Shown: positions 24,541 to 37,036 of the stretch, piece by piece
Numbering within the stretch: the stretch's first letter is position 1
Layout: each line of letters opens with the position of its first letter
Source: Scylla paramamosain
Taxonomy: Eukaryota > Arthropoda > Malacostraca > Decapoda > Portunidae
NCBI RefSeq assembly: GCF_035594125.1
Contig: NC_087157.1
Location: 8,537,501-8,601,500, forward strand
Direction: 5' to 3'
DNA length: 64,000 bases
Position numbers and translations under genes: made by a program
Notes under the pieces: model-generated
The model's input: only the letters and a program-made list of their open reading frames with translations
Database searches by the model: none
What the model was told of the DNA's origin: nothing

Positions 24541-24874
24541 TCTATCCACGCCCCTCATCTTCACATCTCTCACCGTTTCGCCACTCACTGATGGATCCAC
24601 CGTAGCGAACTTAATGAGGGTCGTTCTGTTTTATGAAGCCTCGAGAGAGTTCCGCCGCCAGTCTTCCGCTCAAGCCTTTAGGAGAATTTAAGTGTGAGGC
24701 ATTCCTGCATGGTTTAGGATGTTTTACTCCCTCCTTCCTCCCTCCTCCATCTTTCCTCCTGCTCCCTCCCTGGATATCTCTTCTATTCTCCTCTCTCTCT
24801 TCCTCTCATGACTTTTACATGCTTTTCTCCAGCGTTAGGACCATGTTCTGAATGAAATACTTATGCACCGCACC

Positions 24875-25070
24875 TTCACTACGTTCAAAATGCTCTACTT
24901 GATGTTACACGGGTTTTTAAGGATGTTTCTATGGTTCTAGTGACAGATTAACAAGATTTCTACATTATTAACAGGAAAAAAAACACTCCTGAGAACCCAG
25001 CTCATCATCTCTGTGGCCTTGGAAAACAATCGAGGTGAAAGAGCAAAGCGTTTCTGAGTACGGTTGAGTC
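24875..25070 (-). mobile_element. Short TIR element, family M copy
   Basis: Contains GTTCTAGTGACAGATTAACA, CATCATCTCTGTGGCCTTGG and ends GCAAAGCGTTTCTGAGTACG. Confidence 0.6.
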
Positions 25071-25217
25071 AAGTGGTGGATCAGCGAGAACCGCGCCCAC
25101 TTCCTCCTGACTTGGGTCACTGCGAAAGCTGGATAGAGGATGTGTGAAGGAGCAAAAAACAAATTATCAAATTATCTCTGCTCTTGACTGAGAAGTTGTA
25201 ATGCATGACGATTTATG

Positions 25218-25218
<1 letters not shown>

Positions 25219-25257
<39 letters not shown>

Positions 25258-25260
25258 GTT

Positions 25261-25290
<30 letters not shown>
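25219..25290. repeat. (AC)18 and (AC)13
   Basis: Two tracts separated by TAGGTTCAGC. Confidence 0.95.
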
Positions 25291-25291
<1 letters not shown>

Positions 25292-26001
25292 TCATCACGT
25301 CATTTCCAAACACTCTTCATTTCCTCCCACTTTTTCTTTTCCTTGACCTGAACACCCTTCCTTTTGAGCCATCGTACCCTATCACACCGCCTCTCCTAGC
25401 GCCCCTCACCCGCCCTGCCGCCACCAACAAAGCCCCTTGTGACGGCGGTGACCTGGGTGGAGACACCACGAGCCCCGGGTGTCAGTGAAAGGCTTCATTA
25501 TCGCGTCGCGGCCACAGGTGGAGGAGGACCTGGCGGATAAGCTCTCAGCAGGGGCGTCACGGCTTGTCCTCGTCCCAGCCCACCGCCCTCCAGGATCCGC
25601 TGACAGTGATATTTTCTTTTCTTTTCCCCGGCAGAACCTTTTTCGACACGCCACCAAAAAAGCGACAACAACGTCACTGCGGCAACACACACTCAAGAAA
25701 AGCCAGTCTTCTCTCTTTCTCTTTCTCTCTCTCGCTACTATTTATTTTAAGACTCAAGAAGAAAGGTCTAATTTTAGTTTTCAGCAAAGGGAACAAGGCT
25801 TTTCTTAGACTGCAGGACATTACATTCGATAACATATGCGTTCATCTTAAATACGTAACTCTGCTGTGGTTTCCTCTCACGCTTAATGAAATTATGTGAT
25901 GCAAAAGAGTATTTCAAGAGACACCAACGGCACCAAAAGAATCAGTCAAGTAAGAACTTAAGAACACAAGAAATCAGAGAAACTGCAAGAAGCAAGCAAA
26001 T

Positions 26002-26200
<199 letters not shown>

Positions 26201-26221
26201 AACCTACATATTATCATCCCT

Positions 26222-26372
26222 ATTTAAAAATCTGTTTAAACCTTTCAGGAGGCAGGTTTCAAGACACTTCTCGAAATTTTGGAAATTCTTTTTTGACAAT
26301 TTTCTTTTGAGACTGGTATCTTCAGTGGGACTTTATACTTTTGTTGCCCCTTACAAAAAAAAAGTGGTTGTA
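26222..26372 (+). mobile_element. LINE 3' tail fragment, inverted relative to its neighbour
   Basis: Carries CAGGTTTCAAGACACTT, GACTGGTATCTTCAGTGGG and TTTTGTTGCCCC followed by an A-run, the degenerate last 150 bases of the family. It is in opposite orientation to 26108-26200. Confidence 0.65.
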
Positions 26373-26511
26373 TTTTTTCTGTTCGATAAAATCACATAAG
26401 GTTAGTAAAAATACCGTATCTTTCTGCCTATTCATCCAACAGTGCATCGCTCATTTCCAGAAAGAAGACAGAACTGTTCCTTTAAGTTACTAAGACAGAA
26501 AACACTAAGAG

Positions 26512-26515
<4 letters not shown>

Positions 26516-26588
<73 letters not shown>

Positions 26589-26830
26589 GATGATAACCTT
26601 TTAAAATCCCCATCGTCTTTTCGACCCTTTCTTAAGCGCAGCACTCGTGCATCGAGACGGGAGGAGATGTCTTCTGGTCTGTTCCTCATTAAGAAACTCA
26701 AAATAATATGAAAAGAACGTGACAACAAACGTTAATAGTAATTCATATTTTCTATTCATATTTCTGGACTCATTAGGAGCAACATAAAAGTTTGACATCA
26801 TCTTGTCCATCACTGGGGGATATAATGTTA

Positions 26831-26914
<84 letters not shown>
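26516..26914. repeat. (GA)36 and (GA)40
   Basis: 26516-26587 and 26832-26914. GACA/GATA-rich sequence follows to 27060, and (GA)22 at 27138-27182. Confidence 0.95.
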
Positions 26915-26917
<3 letters not shown>

Positions 26918-27136
26918 TATACAAGACGGACACACAGAGAGACAGACAGGCACCCAGACAGAAAAAAGACAGAAAGACAGACAGATAGATAGACAAACAA
27001 GCAGAAACTGAGAGAGGCAGACAGACAGACAGACAGACAGACAGAGAGAGAGAAGGGGGGGATAAAAGACGGTCAGATAGACAGACGAGTAACGAGATAA
27101 ACGAACAGAGAAACAGTCACACAAATAGACAAACAG

Positions 27137-27187
<51 letters not shown>

Positions 27188-27344
27188 TTTACACAACCAG
27201 ACAGACAAACAGACGGACAGACAGACAGACAGGTACAGCTCCTTGTCCCTCCCTGTCTCGTCCAGCTGACTGAGTGACTATCAAACTACAAACTCCTCGT
27301 GCAGTCTATATGGAGTTGTTCGCGAGACTCCTGTGATGACTCCT

Positions 27345-27565
27345 TCGTCAAGGCCATATTCTGAAACCCTTCTGGCCGCACCTCTTCTACTTTCAAAAGG
27401 CTTTAATTGAAGTGACACAGGATTTTTAGGGTGCTTTTTTTTTTTTTTACGGTTCCAGTGACAGATTAACAAGGAGAAATAGTACCGAAAACGCGGCTAA
27501 TCATCCCTGTGGCCTTGGAAAATAGTTGTCGTGAGAGAGCAAAGCGTTTCAGAATACGAGCCTTA
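27345..27565 (-). mobile_element. Short TIR element, family M (most complete copy)
   Basis: About 220 bp bounded by GGCCATATTCTGAAACC and GTTTCAGAATACGAGCC, near-perfect inverted ends. The interior carries TTCCAGTGACAGATTAACAA and TGGCCTTGGAAAA, shared with the other copies. No coding capacity. Confidence 0.65.
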
Positions 27566-28000
27566 AATGGTGCACGAGGTACGCATGTTTAATTTGTGTT
27601 AGGATAGTGCGTCAGAATACTCATAATGCTAATAACACTGATAAATTGATACTATTAGTGCAAAAAAAAGTAAATAAATAGATAAATAAATAAAAACCAC
27701 CACAACAAATAATACTCTTAGTACTGACAAATACTAATACTAATGCTAGTACTAATATTACTTCTATCGTGCGTCCCATTCTTTATTTTCTGTCTTTATC
27801 ACTGTTACGAGCACCATTACCACAACATGGCCGTCACCATTATACAGTATCACCATTATTACGTATGATTAACTGGCCTGTGTATTTGTGTAACTCTACG
27901 TAACTCTGACTGCGATGGCTGCTCCTAAAGATCGACAAAATTATATAATGGCGAGTTTAGATTATAATTTCAAAAGACACCAATAAGAGGAGCAAAAGGC

Positions 28001-28001
28001 G

Positions 28002-28037
<36 letters not shown>

Positions 28038-28186
28038 TCAGTTAAACCATTAGGTGACAAATAGTTTACAATCATTAACTGTCAAAGAATTAGTAATTCT
28101 GTACTCATAACATTCCCCACACCTCCACCAACACCCCACTCATTCTCCCCAACACTCTTATCCTCCTCTTCTCTTCCCCATCATCC

Positions 28187-28223
<37 letters not shown>
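28001..28223. repeat. (GTT)12 and (GA)17
   Basis: 28001-28036 and 28189-28223. Nothing gene-like is seen in 27565-28560. Confidence 0.9.
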
Positions 28224-28227
<4 letters not shown>

Positions 28228-28782
28228 AAAATTATCTTAGTGAACCCTCCTCATTATCCCAACACGCGCCCCCACACGCCTGCTTGACACATTTCCCCAC
28301 TTCTTCCCTTTACTGCAGCGCCCACACCACCGCACCATCACGCCGCCACAACCGCCTCTTCGGAGCACACGGAGAGGTGAATCAAGAAAGGGAAAACCAG
28401 GGAACAGTGAAAGTTATTTCTAAGACCTCCTCTCCATCCTATTCTGGCTTCCATGTATATTTTGTTTTAACTATTCAATCTATTGGGGTTCCGGTAAGGT
28501 AGTTATGGACAGGATGATACAAGAAAGCTTTGATTAGTGTTAGTGATGTCAAAAGGTATTTGATGTGGTGGTTAGGGCGTCTCGGGAAGGGCGGGAGGTG
28601 GTGCGGACACGTGATGGGTGAGGCAGGCACGCACACGCCTCGAGGTGACGCACATTAGTGTTACTTTGACTCGAGACATTCATCCGTGTTCAGTCAGGTC
28701 AATTACTTCGTCAGGAGGCCGAGCGACCATTGCGTTACGCCTGTCCAAGTCCCCACCCTCCCAGGCCGCAGCCGCCACCCAC

Positions 28783-28832
28783 CTGTAGAGCAGCAGCAGC
28801 AGTAGCAGGGGTGGACAACGGGCGGGCCCCAT
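28783..28832 (-). CDS. Possible first coding exon with a signal peptide (unidentified gene)
   Basis: On the minus strand an ATG opens MGPARCPPLLLLLLLY and, two bases later, CTACAG meets a GTGGGT donor. A basic/polar start followed by seven leucines looks like a secretion signal. It sits in a GC-rich stretch (about 28560-29720) unlike the surrounding AT-rich, repeat-rich DNA, as expected for a promoter and 5' exon. No matching downstream exon was found at lower coordinates, so the gene identity is unknown. The CAG/CTG-like repeat making the leucines could also be chance. Confidence 0.3.
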
Positions 28833-29961
28833 GGCAGCGTGCAGGCGGCCAGCAGCACTACTGGGTCATACCAGGACACTGCTGCTGCTGACTGTTTTTG
28901 TTTTGTTTTTTCAGCCAGTTACTACAGTTCCCTCGAGTTGCAAAATCTAAACTTTTGAGTGGTGACTGTTCATCCAGTAATCCCTCGCGTTGTGGGCGCT
29001 GCGGCAGCTTGTGACTTTAATTAACTCAGGTCACCTCAGCCGCTCTAGTCTTAGTGCCCCGATTTGCTACAGGGTCCTTGAAGATCAGTTTCCAGGCGAG
29101 GACGATACCAGAGACCTTGGTCCACCTGACAGGCTCTGAATTTCTCGCCAAGTGAAAAGTTTGGCCAGTCTGCAGTGTTATTACAGCATCTTGACATCGG
29201 CGGCATTCATTCGCCGAGTAGAAATATTCGGAATGGGGAGACAGTAAAAGAAGCAATAGTCGTGGGCCAGCACTCGGCACGTGGTGGCAGGAGCGCGTGT
29301 CAGGGGTGCGGGGCGGGAAGGGAGGCAGGAATCCGCGGCACAGTGCGGGCCGGCAGCTCCGCCACACTGACTGAACTCCCACCTTGTCTCCACCACCATC
29401 ACCGCCACCACCACGTGACGCCCCGCGCAGGCACCCTCCCGTCCACACTTGGCACACAGGATACGCCAGGCCACACCTCCCCTCCAGCACCGGCGCCATG
29501 CTGACAAATTGTTTCCAAGTCCGCAATAGACGCCTAAAAGTTGTAATTCACATGCGAGGTCTCACACACCTCGCCTTCCCGGCACACTTGCCCTGGGGCG
29601 TCGCCTTGTTCCTGAATAAACAACATGGCATGCCCCAGTATAAGCGAGGCCCGCCAGATTCCCAGGTCCCTGAGTTCCCAGTCCGCTCACCAGCTTCCGT
29701 GACGCTCGCCCGCCCCATCACCAGGCAACAGGCGATTAATTAACTTTACCAGTAACTTGTACAGCCTAACGATCACGCCAGCTTCGCTAGTTAGATTATA
29801 AATAGCACGTTAACTCCACGCAAGTAATCAATGCAGTTTCCTTTGTGTTCTGATGTTCACACGTGACTCAAGTTCAACTGGAAAAGTCGTCACAGGACAA
29901 CACGTCTTTTTCCTCTTGACACTTTACTCCTCAATATCCCTCTTCTTGTCTATCCTCTTCT

Positions 29962-30052
29962 TTTTTTTTTCTTATGTAAGAGGGTCACTAGCCAAGGAAA
30001 ACCAAAAAGAGAAAAAAATCCCACTGAGGTGCCAGTCCCAAAAGAGATGTCA
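29962..30052 (-). mobile_element. LINE 3' tail fragment
   Basis: T-run (the tail in antisense) followed by TATGTAAGAGGGTCACTAGCC and CACTGAGGTGCCAGTCCC, the 3'UTR of the Jockey-like family. Confidence 0.6.
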
Positions 30053-30574
30053 AGAGTATCATTTTCCTCTCCTTTCACCTCCTCTTCTTCCTCTTCCTAC
30101 AACTCCTCATTCCCTCCTTCCCTTCCCGCCTCCCTTCATTCTCATCTTCATCATCCTTCTCCCTCCCTCACTCGTCTCACCTCCATTTATTCTCTTCCTG
30201 CAGTTTCAATTTCATGTCTGAACACAAGTTAAGGACAATCAACATTCCCTCTCCCTTCTCACCACTTATGTCTCTTACTGTTACAAACTCAAAAATGCAG
30301 GAGAATTATCGCCTACAAATACAGAAGCATATATTGCACGTATTTTGTTCATCTTCCTTCATTAATGTAGTAGAGTTTTCATGCGTTTCGTCCTCTTCTT
30401 CTCCTCTCACTGTTTCATCTTCGCGGTACAAAAGACGAGAAAAAAGTTGGTTAAAGTAAGGATAAGAGTGAGGATTACAAGTCACGCATACTTATATATG
30501 GAACATTAAACGTTACTCTTTATTATTTCCTTCCCTTTTTTCTATTTTTTTCCTTCCAGTCATTATTATTATTA

Positions 30575-30583
30575 TTACTAGTA

Positions 30584-30629
<46 letters not shown>

Positions 30630-30631
30630 CT

Positions 30632-30674
<43 letters not shown>

Positions 30675-30678
30675 CTGC

Positions 30679-30763
<85 letters not shown>

Positions 30764-30826
30764 ATTGTTGTTAGTAGTAGTAGTAGTAGTAAACAGATAG
30801 AAGTAATAGTACTAGTAGTAAACAGA

Positions 30827-30897
<71 letters not shown>

Positions 30898-30955
30898 ATA
30901 GCAGTAGCAGTAGCAGCAGCAGTAGCAGCAGTAGCAGCAGCAGCAGCAGTAATAG
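30575..30955. repeat. (TAG)n - (TTG)n - (TAG)n - (CAG/TAG)n compound
   Basis: About 380 bp of trinucleotide repeats: TAG 30590-30725, TTG 30725-30772, TAG 30773-30795 and 30832-30898, then a CAGTAGCAGCAG mixture. A duplicated AACAGATAGAAGTA spacer lies inside. Confidence 0.95.
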
Positions 30956-31037
30956 CAAACATACAAACAGACAGACAAACAGAAACACCATCTTAAACAT
31001 ACATATTATCCTCACCATCCTGTCAAAACCTCTCTGG

Positions 31038-31038
<1 letters not shown>

Positions 31039-31073
<35 letters not shown>

Positions 31074-31221
31074 CCGAGCCATGCCCCCACAGCCAGCACA
31101 GCCTCAAGAACAATCACAGAGGGCTCGGCTCCATGCATACTAATGACTGAGCGAGAGACAAACCGACTCACACTGCACACACCTGTTGATATGATGACAA
31201 CAAACACCTTTACTAACTTGG

Positions 31222-31297
<76 letters not shown>
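31039..31297. repeat. (CA)17 and (CT)36
   Basis: 31039-31072 and 31226-31297. Confidence 0.95.
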
Positions 31298-31300
<3 letters not shown>

Positions 31301-31481
31301 AAACTTCTCTCCGTCTTGTCTGAGACACGAAAACACCCTTGAAAATCTCCCAGTAATATCAATAAGAATATGTTAAAAGTATTCGGACTAAGATAATGAA
31401 AGGTTTAAAAATAAGAGTCCTGAAAACTAAAATAAGAACACGAGAAGCTATAAGAAGCCGTCAAAACTGAACGTGGCAGTC

Positions 31482-31531
31482 CCTAACTTAACCTAACCTA
31501 ACCTAACCTAGCTTAACCTAACCTAATCTAA
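31482..31531 (-). repeat. Interstitial telomere-like (TTAGG)n block
   Basis: Ten CCTAA-type units in 50 bp, six perfect and the rest with one change. TTAGG is the ancestral arthropod telomere repeat. Confidence 0.75.
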
Positions 31532-31770
31532 CAACTTGAAGGCTGAGGAAGGAAGTGCATAGATTTATCAACTGTAGACTGTATATAAGTGTAACTGGCT
31601 CTTCCGCTTCACCAGTTCAGAACAGTAAGAGGTAGGACGCCTTTACGCATGTCCTTGCCACACTGCATCTAACCCCAACACGCGCCCCTGTTCCGTCTCA
31701 AGATTCTAATTTAAACTTCCGCTGCTTGGTAATTTGTGTTCAATTAGCCGCTCATGGTAAGGTTTGCGAA

Positions 31771-32051
31771 CGAGGAGGAGAAGGAGGAGGAGGAGGAGGA
31801 GGAGGAGGAGGAGGAGGAGGAGGAAGGAGGAGGAGGAGGAAACGAAGAAGGAGAAGAAGAAGAAGAAGATAATGATGATGATGATGAAGTAGAAGAAAAC
31901 AACATAAAAAAAAAAACTACTACTACTACTACTGCTACTACAGGAGGAGGAGCTGCCATTACATTAACCGCATAAGAACAATCATGTGTTGCGGCCACTG
32001 TTGTACGAGTATATTATGTCATTTGAATGTGTAGCAGGCTATCTGTGATCC

Positions 32052-32086
<35 letters not shown>
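31771..32086. repeat. (GGA)n-(GAA)n-(GAT)n, (CTA)n and (GA)17
   Basis: 31771-31890, 31917-31940, 32053-32086. The poly-Glu frame on the plus strand is not a gene. Confidence 0.9.
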
Positions 32087-32090
<4 letters not shown>

Positions 32091-32175
32091 TAAACATGCA
32101 CTTCAAACACATTCTTCACCTCTCAACTAATAACGTGCTTTCAAAAGACACATGAATATAAGAATAAATAATACC

Positions 32176-32206
32176 TTACTACTACTACTACTACTACTAC
32201 TACCAC

Positions 32207-32257
<51 letters not shown>

Positions 32258-32317
32258 TGATAATAATAATCTATATCCAAAAAATTCAGAGATACTTTTT
32301 ACTTTCCTTTATTGTTT

Positions 32318-32404
<87 letters not shown>
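32176..32404. repeat. (CTA)8, (TAA)16 and (CT)42
   Basis: 32176-32202, 32206-32255, 32321-32404; (GA)22 follows at 32917-32959. Confidence 0.95.
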
Positions 32405-32407
<3 letters not shown>

Positions 32408-32912
32408 CTAACTAAAGGGAATACATTTTAGTTATCCATAAAATTCCGTTTCATGTCTTACAGAAAATGTCGTTTTCTTTGTCACCATTTCACGTCAGAG
32501 TATAGTAGCATTTTCCAGTCCTCTATCCATTATTTCTTTCATTTCTTTACATATTATTTTTGTTAATCCTTTCTTTTCCATTCCAGTTTTATAACTGCAC
32601 TCTTTCTCTCCTTCACTGGATTCATAATAACGCTTTCTTTCATTACTGTTTATGAAATCCCATCTCGTCCTTCTTTCCTTTCATCCTTTCTGCAGTTTCC
32701 CATCTCGAAATGTCAAAGTCCTCCAAGAAAATTAACGCTACAAATCTTTAATATTACATATGTATGCAAATTGCTGAATATTGCAAGGCGACTCAGGCAG
32801 CGGGAGGAGGTGCGAGTGTGAAGATGACTGTGGATTAGCTTGATAGTGGCAGGGAGGAGAGGAGAGGCGGGAGGCTGTGATGAGGGCGTGGTGAGGAACG
32901 GAGGAATGCTTG

Positions 32913-32962
<50 letters not shown>

Positions 32963-33359
32963 GAAGACAAAGGTGAATAATTCTGAAATACCAACTGCTG
33001 ATAACATAAAGACAAGAAGCAAAATCGTGGTATATACAGCATCTAGTACTGATGTTGTAACAAAAGAAATATAAACAGTAAGTAAAGGTTAAAATCAGAA
33101 TAAACATAAGATTAGAGAAACCTACAGAATAACAAGATGAAGAGAACACGCTTACTGATAACAAACATTAAACAAATAGAAGCTTTAGAGATCTTGAATA
33201 TTAAGACTTTTTATGTGGTCTAGAAAATATAATATACACAATACACTTTATCTACCTATCTATCTATCGATCTATGTGTCTATCCATCTAATTCCGTATA
33301 TTTACTCATTTATTTATTTATTCAGTGATCTATCCATATATTCTGCATTATAAATAGGA

Positions 33360-33440
33360 AAAAAGCATCCATGATAAGGCAACTACTATGTGGCCTTTGA
33401 AAATAACCTTAATGGAAGTCAAGGCATTTTAGAATATGGC
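33360..33440 (-). mobile_element. Short TIR element, family M, partial
   Basis: TGGCCTTTGAAAATAACCTT and TTTTAGAATATGGCCCC match the end of the family. Confidence 0.45.
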
Positions 33441-33725
33441 CCCAGAGAAGGACGGAACCCGACATCATTGATACATACCAACATGAAGGAGGGCAGGATA
33501 CCAACGATGAAGGAGGGCAGGAAAGACAGAAGAGGATGTGCATGTATGGAGGGAGAAGGAAGGAAGGAAGGAAGGAAAGAAAGTTAAGGGTGAGGAAAGC
33601 AGCGTTAAAAAAAATATATATACACTATAGACAAAAAAAAATTGTAAAGAAAAAATTGAGAGGAAATAAGGCAGAGATGCAACACAACGTTTACTAATAA
33701 TAATGTTACTGTTTACGACTGATTC

Positions 33726-33977
33726 TTAATTTTCACCTTTATGAAGTGCTGTCCAAACACCCTTCAGTTTTTGGAGGGCTTGTCTGCTGGTTTCTTGAGA
33801 TTCCTTGACAACCTCATACTTCTTTGAGCTTTCTTTCATCTTCTTCCGTGGATGTGGACCTTGCTTTGCCTTGGTAATAATACCAAGGATATTAGGGACG
33901 GCACATTCCAAGGAATGTAGAATCCTTGGTCCACTGCAGTGGGCGAGCTGGTTGCTGCGCGAAAGCAGCGCTGCCAA
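33726..33977 (-). CDS. Unrecognised small open frame
   Basis: 83 codons starting MAALLSRSNQLAHC, ending LQKLKGVWTALHKGEN. The composition is not low-complexity and the C-terminal half is Lys/Glu/Gln-rich, possibly helical. No motif, no splice support and no neighbours of known function; it may be chance or a gene relic. Confidence 0.2.
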   Translation of the reverse strand: MAALLSRSNQLAHCSGPRILHSLECAVPNILGIITKAKQGPHPRKKMKESSKKYEVVKESQETSRQALQKLKGVWTALHKGEN

Positions 33978-34549
33978 GCGGACAGAGGTAAATATAGGAA
34001 ATAGAAGAATGCTTCATTCAATAGTGGCCACTGATGAGTTTCACAGGATACATTTCCAAGTATCTCAGTATTTCAAGAAAGTTTGGCAAAATCTCAATGA
34101 ATGTGTGAGCATTGATAGTTTGTAGCCAAGAATGCCTGAAGATGATCTTTTGAACGTATTGCGTGGTTATCTAGGGTACATAAGCGAAATAGTTTGTGGA
34201 TTAGTGCTATGATATGGGTATTGTAATGTTGGGGACGTCTTGCCACCTGAATAACATCCCTGGCTGGACCAGTAATGAGACTATAGCGGAGTGGAAGTCT
34301 GCTATTAAAAGTATACACGGCAGTTCTAAAATCTAGATCCAACAATGAATTTGTCCCCCGAGGTGCCTACCTACTGGACTACCATTTACTATGTAGCCAA
34401 TAAACCTAAAGATTTCTCCCAATCCCAGTCTTCCCAGCGAGTTCCATTTCTTCCAGGCTGTGGTGGCCAGATGACTGTTAGCAGCGCCGCAACCAGAAAG
34501 ACCCATCACAACACCACTGCCTGAATCTTCCCTGGTGGCTGCCTGATAT

Positions 34550-35160
34550 TCTTTTCATTCGTACTAGAAAGTTACTCGAATAATATTGAAATAATATTAG
34601 CGCTTCCATATGAGGGCTAAGTTAAGGTATGTTTAGGTTAATTCATCATTAACGCTGATGATTCCTCTATTGCGTTGGTCACGATTTTAGGAGGACATGT
34701 TGTGCCCAGAAATAAAGTCTGTCTCGCAATAAATAGGCTAAAGCTGTTTCCATTGTTCCCAGTAACTTCGTTATTTTTACAGAAAATCTTGCTAATAATT
34801 CCAGATAAAAGGACCGCATCCCCCTCAAATCAAGGATACTGTGCGCCACTTGAGCTTCGTCTCAATACGCGGCCTTTGCCTCATACTCCCCTCTCTGCTT
34901 GGTGTCTGCTCTTTGGTTCATTCTTACCAGTAAAACTACTTATATATTTAGGAAGAAAATCTCGCCGATAATTTCAAATAGGAGGAATGCATTGTTCCGA
35001 GATTTGAGGATGTTGTATGCTATGAGCAAGGCTTTCTCTCAACACAGCTCTCCGAGCTTCTAATAATGTCCCATGCTTGTTGCCTGCTCCTCGATTCACT
35101 TACCAGAAGGTTACTCATTTACAATAAAAACCGCGTCTATAATTCGAAAGGAGAGGTCAG
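34550..35160. repeat. Degenerate tandem array, three to four units of about 165-200 bp
   Basis: TTCATTC.TACCAGTAAA..TACTT, GAAAATCTCGCCGATAATTC and GCCTGCTC..GATTCA recur near 34551, 34754, 34913 and 35092. The open frame at 34675-34971 is inside the array and unlikely to be a gene. Confidence 0.5.
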
Positions 35161-35372
35161 CTTCGCTCTGAAATTAACCTCTGTCATTGTAAGACCTACG
35201 TTTCACTTGACATTATGCGGTTTATGATAATTTTCAATAATAAGGTGACTCAAAGGCAGAAGTACCCCCAAAGGGGCTAGCCTCGCTCCGTGACGCCTCT
35301 GCCTGATTAGCCATTGGTAACTTGTTGGTAATATCGAGATCGACTTTAGATGGGCCAAGTGATGAATTCCAC

Positions 35373-35516
<144 letters not shown>

Positions 35517-36239
35517 ACATTATGTACGAGGCTAGGCATCCCGGTGAGGCCTGGGGTAGAGGCTCCCTTCGTTTATTATAATGTAAATCTTGTGTTTCTT
35601 AGTTTTACACTATTCAAAAGTTCTAAGTGATAGTATACTCTGATGGATAAATGAAAATGCACGCGCAATTTTTGGGGGAAAAATTATCCTAATTACGAAG
35701 TTAGTTGATAATTAAAACGAGCTAATAAGGCCCGCTTTATTCTGTAACATTAGGATCTGTATCTTAAAGGCTATTATTAACAGCACAATCACAGAATGTA
35801 AAATAATCTAAGAAAGATATACCTGCTCTAGACTAAAACGGAGTATAGAACATGGCCACCGGCGTGGGTTACGTGATGGAGAACTAGAGGTGGGTGGACG
35901 GAGGCAGGCAAGAATGGAGGGGAAATGGGTGGCGTGAGGATAGACAGGCAGGAAGGGAAAGGTGGATGGGTGGCGTGAGGATAACAAGTAGTTAGCCAGC
36001 CGATTGTTCCATGTCCGTGTCCGAAACTATGACGAGGAAAGGAATCGAGCGCGGCATACCATTTATTTCCTACCATTCTCCTCATCTTTTTCTTAGCGCA
36101 GAGATGCATGCCAATGCCATCAAACTTATTTTGATCTTAAGCCGTAGTGCAGATATGAGGGCGTGAAGTAGGAGTGTGTGAGCCAAAGGAGCAGCAATAC
36201 ATTCGAAGAGAGCCTGAGGCAAAGTTGCATCAGCCACAG

Positions 36240-36990
36240 AAACACCGTCTACTTGTATTTGAGCGGCGAGAGCGGTGCTTTGTGCTTGCGTGCGTGGCTT
36301 CGCGGTTAGTGAAGTGATGTGAGCGTTAATTTATCGTTCTTCTGCGTTTTCTTCGCGGTGGGTTTGGTAAGTACTGCCTACGATCAAGTGGACGTTGTTG
36401 TTTGTGTTAGGCATCATTATCGCTGTTGTAAAGTATCCGTTAAGCCTTGGCGTAAGCCATGTAATTTGCTTCCTGTGAATGAGTAGCTTGATACTTATTG
36501 GCACCGTTAATAACGATGTACTAGCTGAGCGTTGATTATAACTACACGTCACTAATTGTCTCTCTTCTTTCAGCAGGTGAGTACCCATATCTCAGGTCTC
36601 ATCGTGGGACAGACAGCGTTGGAGCACCCCTTCGAGAAAAAGTAAAGTGAAGATACTGTTTCCTATGTGTTAGGGCGATAGGCTAAGCGGCTAATTTTCA
36701 TTGCCTTACAGATACAAACTATTTCTTTTGTTTTACAGGTACATGCTAATGAATTATCTAGTCTTTCCCAGAATAGTAATGCCGTTGTTAGTGCACTGTT
36801 GTGGCGACCAGATGGAGCCACATGCCAGTGAAGGGACAATACTGATGTCGGGTCAGCTGATTTCAAATGGTAAGTGAACGGTGGTTTTATTCATAATTAT
36901 AGGATGTTGCTCTTTCCATACTTTACTAGATTGCTTATCATGTTTTTATTTTTTTCAGGGTTGCGTGGGAGATGCATTCACTCGTTTTGA
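36240..36990 (+). other. Possible spliced transcript (non-coding or micro-peptide)
   Basis: Consensus splice signals are in order: a G/GTAAGT donor at 36369, an exon 36739-36868 (TTTTACAG before, G/GTAAGT after) and a TTTTTTTCAG acceptor before 36960. The middle exon is open in one frame (MLMNYLVFPRIVMPLLVHCC and onward) and continues into the third exon as GLRGRCIHSF-stop, about 50 residues. No family is recognised. The third exon runs into the hAT-type element at 37037. Confidence 0.3.
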
Positions 36991-37036
36991 CTGTGCTGCT
37001 GGATGTCCTGAAAAAAAAATCGCAAAGACGCTAGAC

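Noticed and set aside
30575..30955. CRISPR-like array
   Set aside because: Continuous trinucleotide repeats without unique spacers, in a eukaryotic genome.
30523..30978. Poly-Val/poly-Thr/poly-Tyr frames
   Set aside because: TAG and TTG trinucleotide repeats read in different frames.
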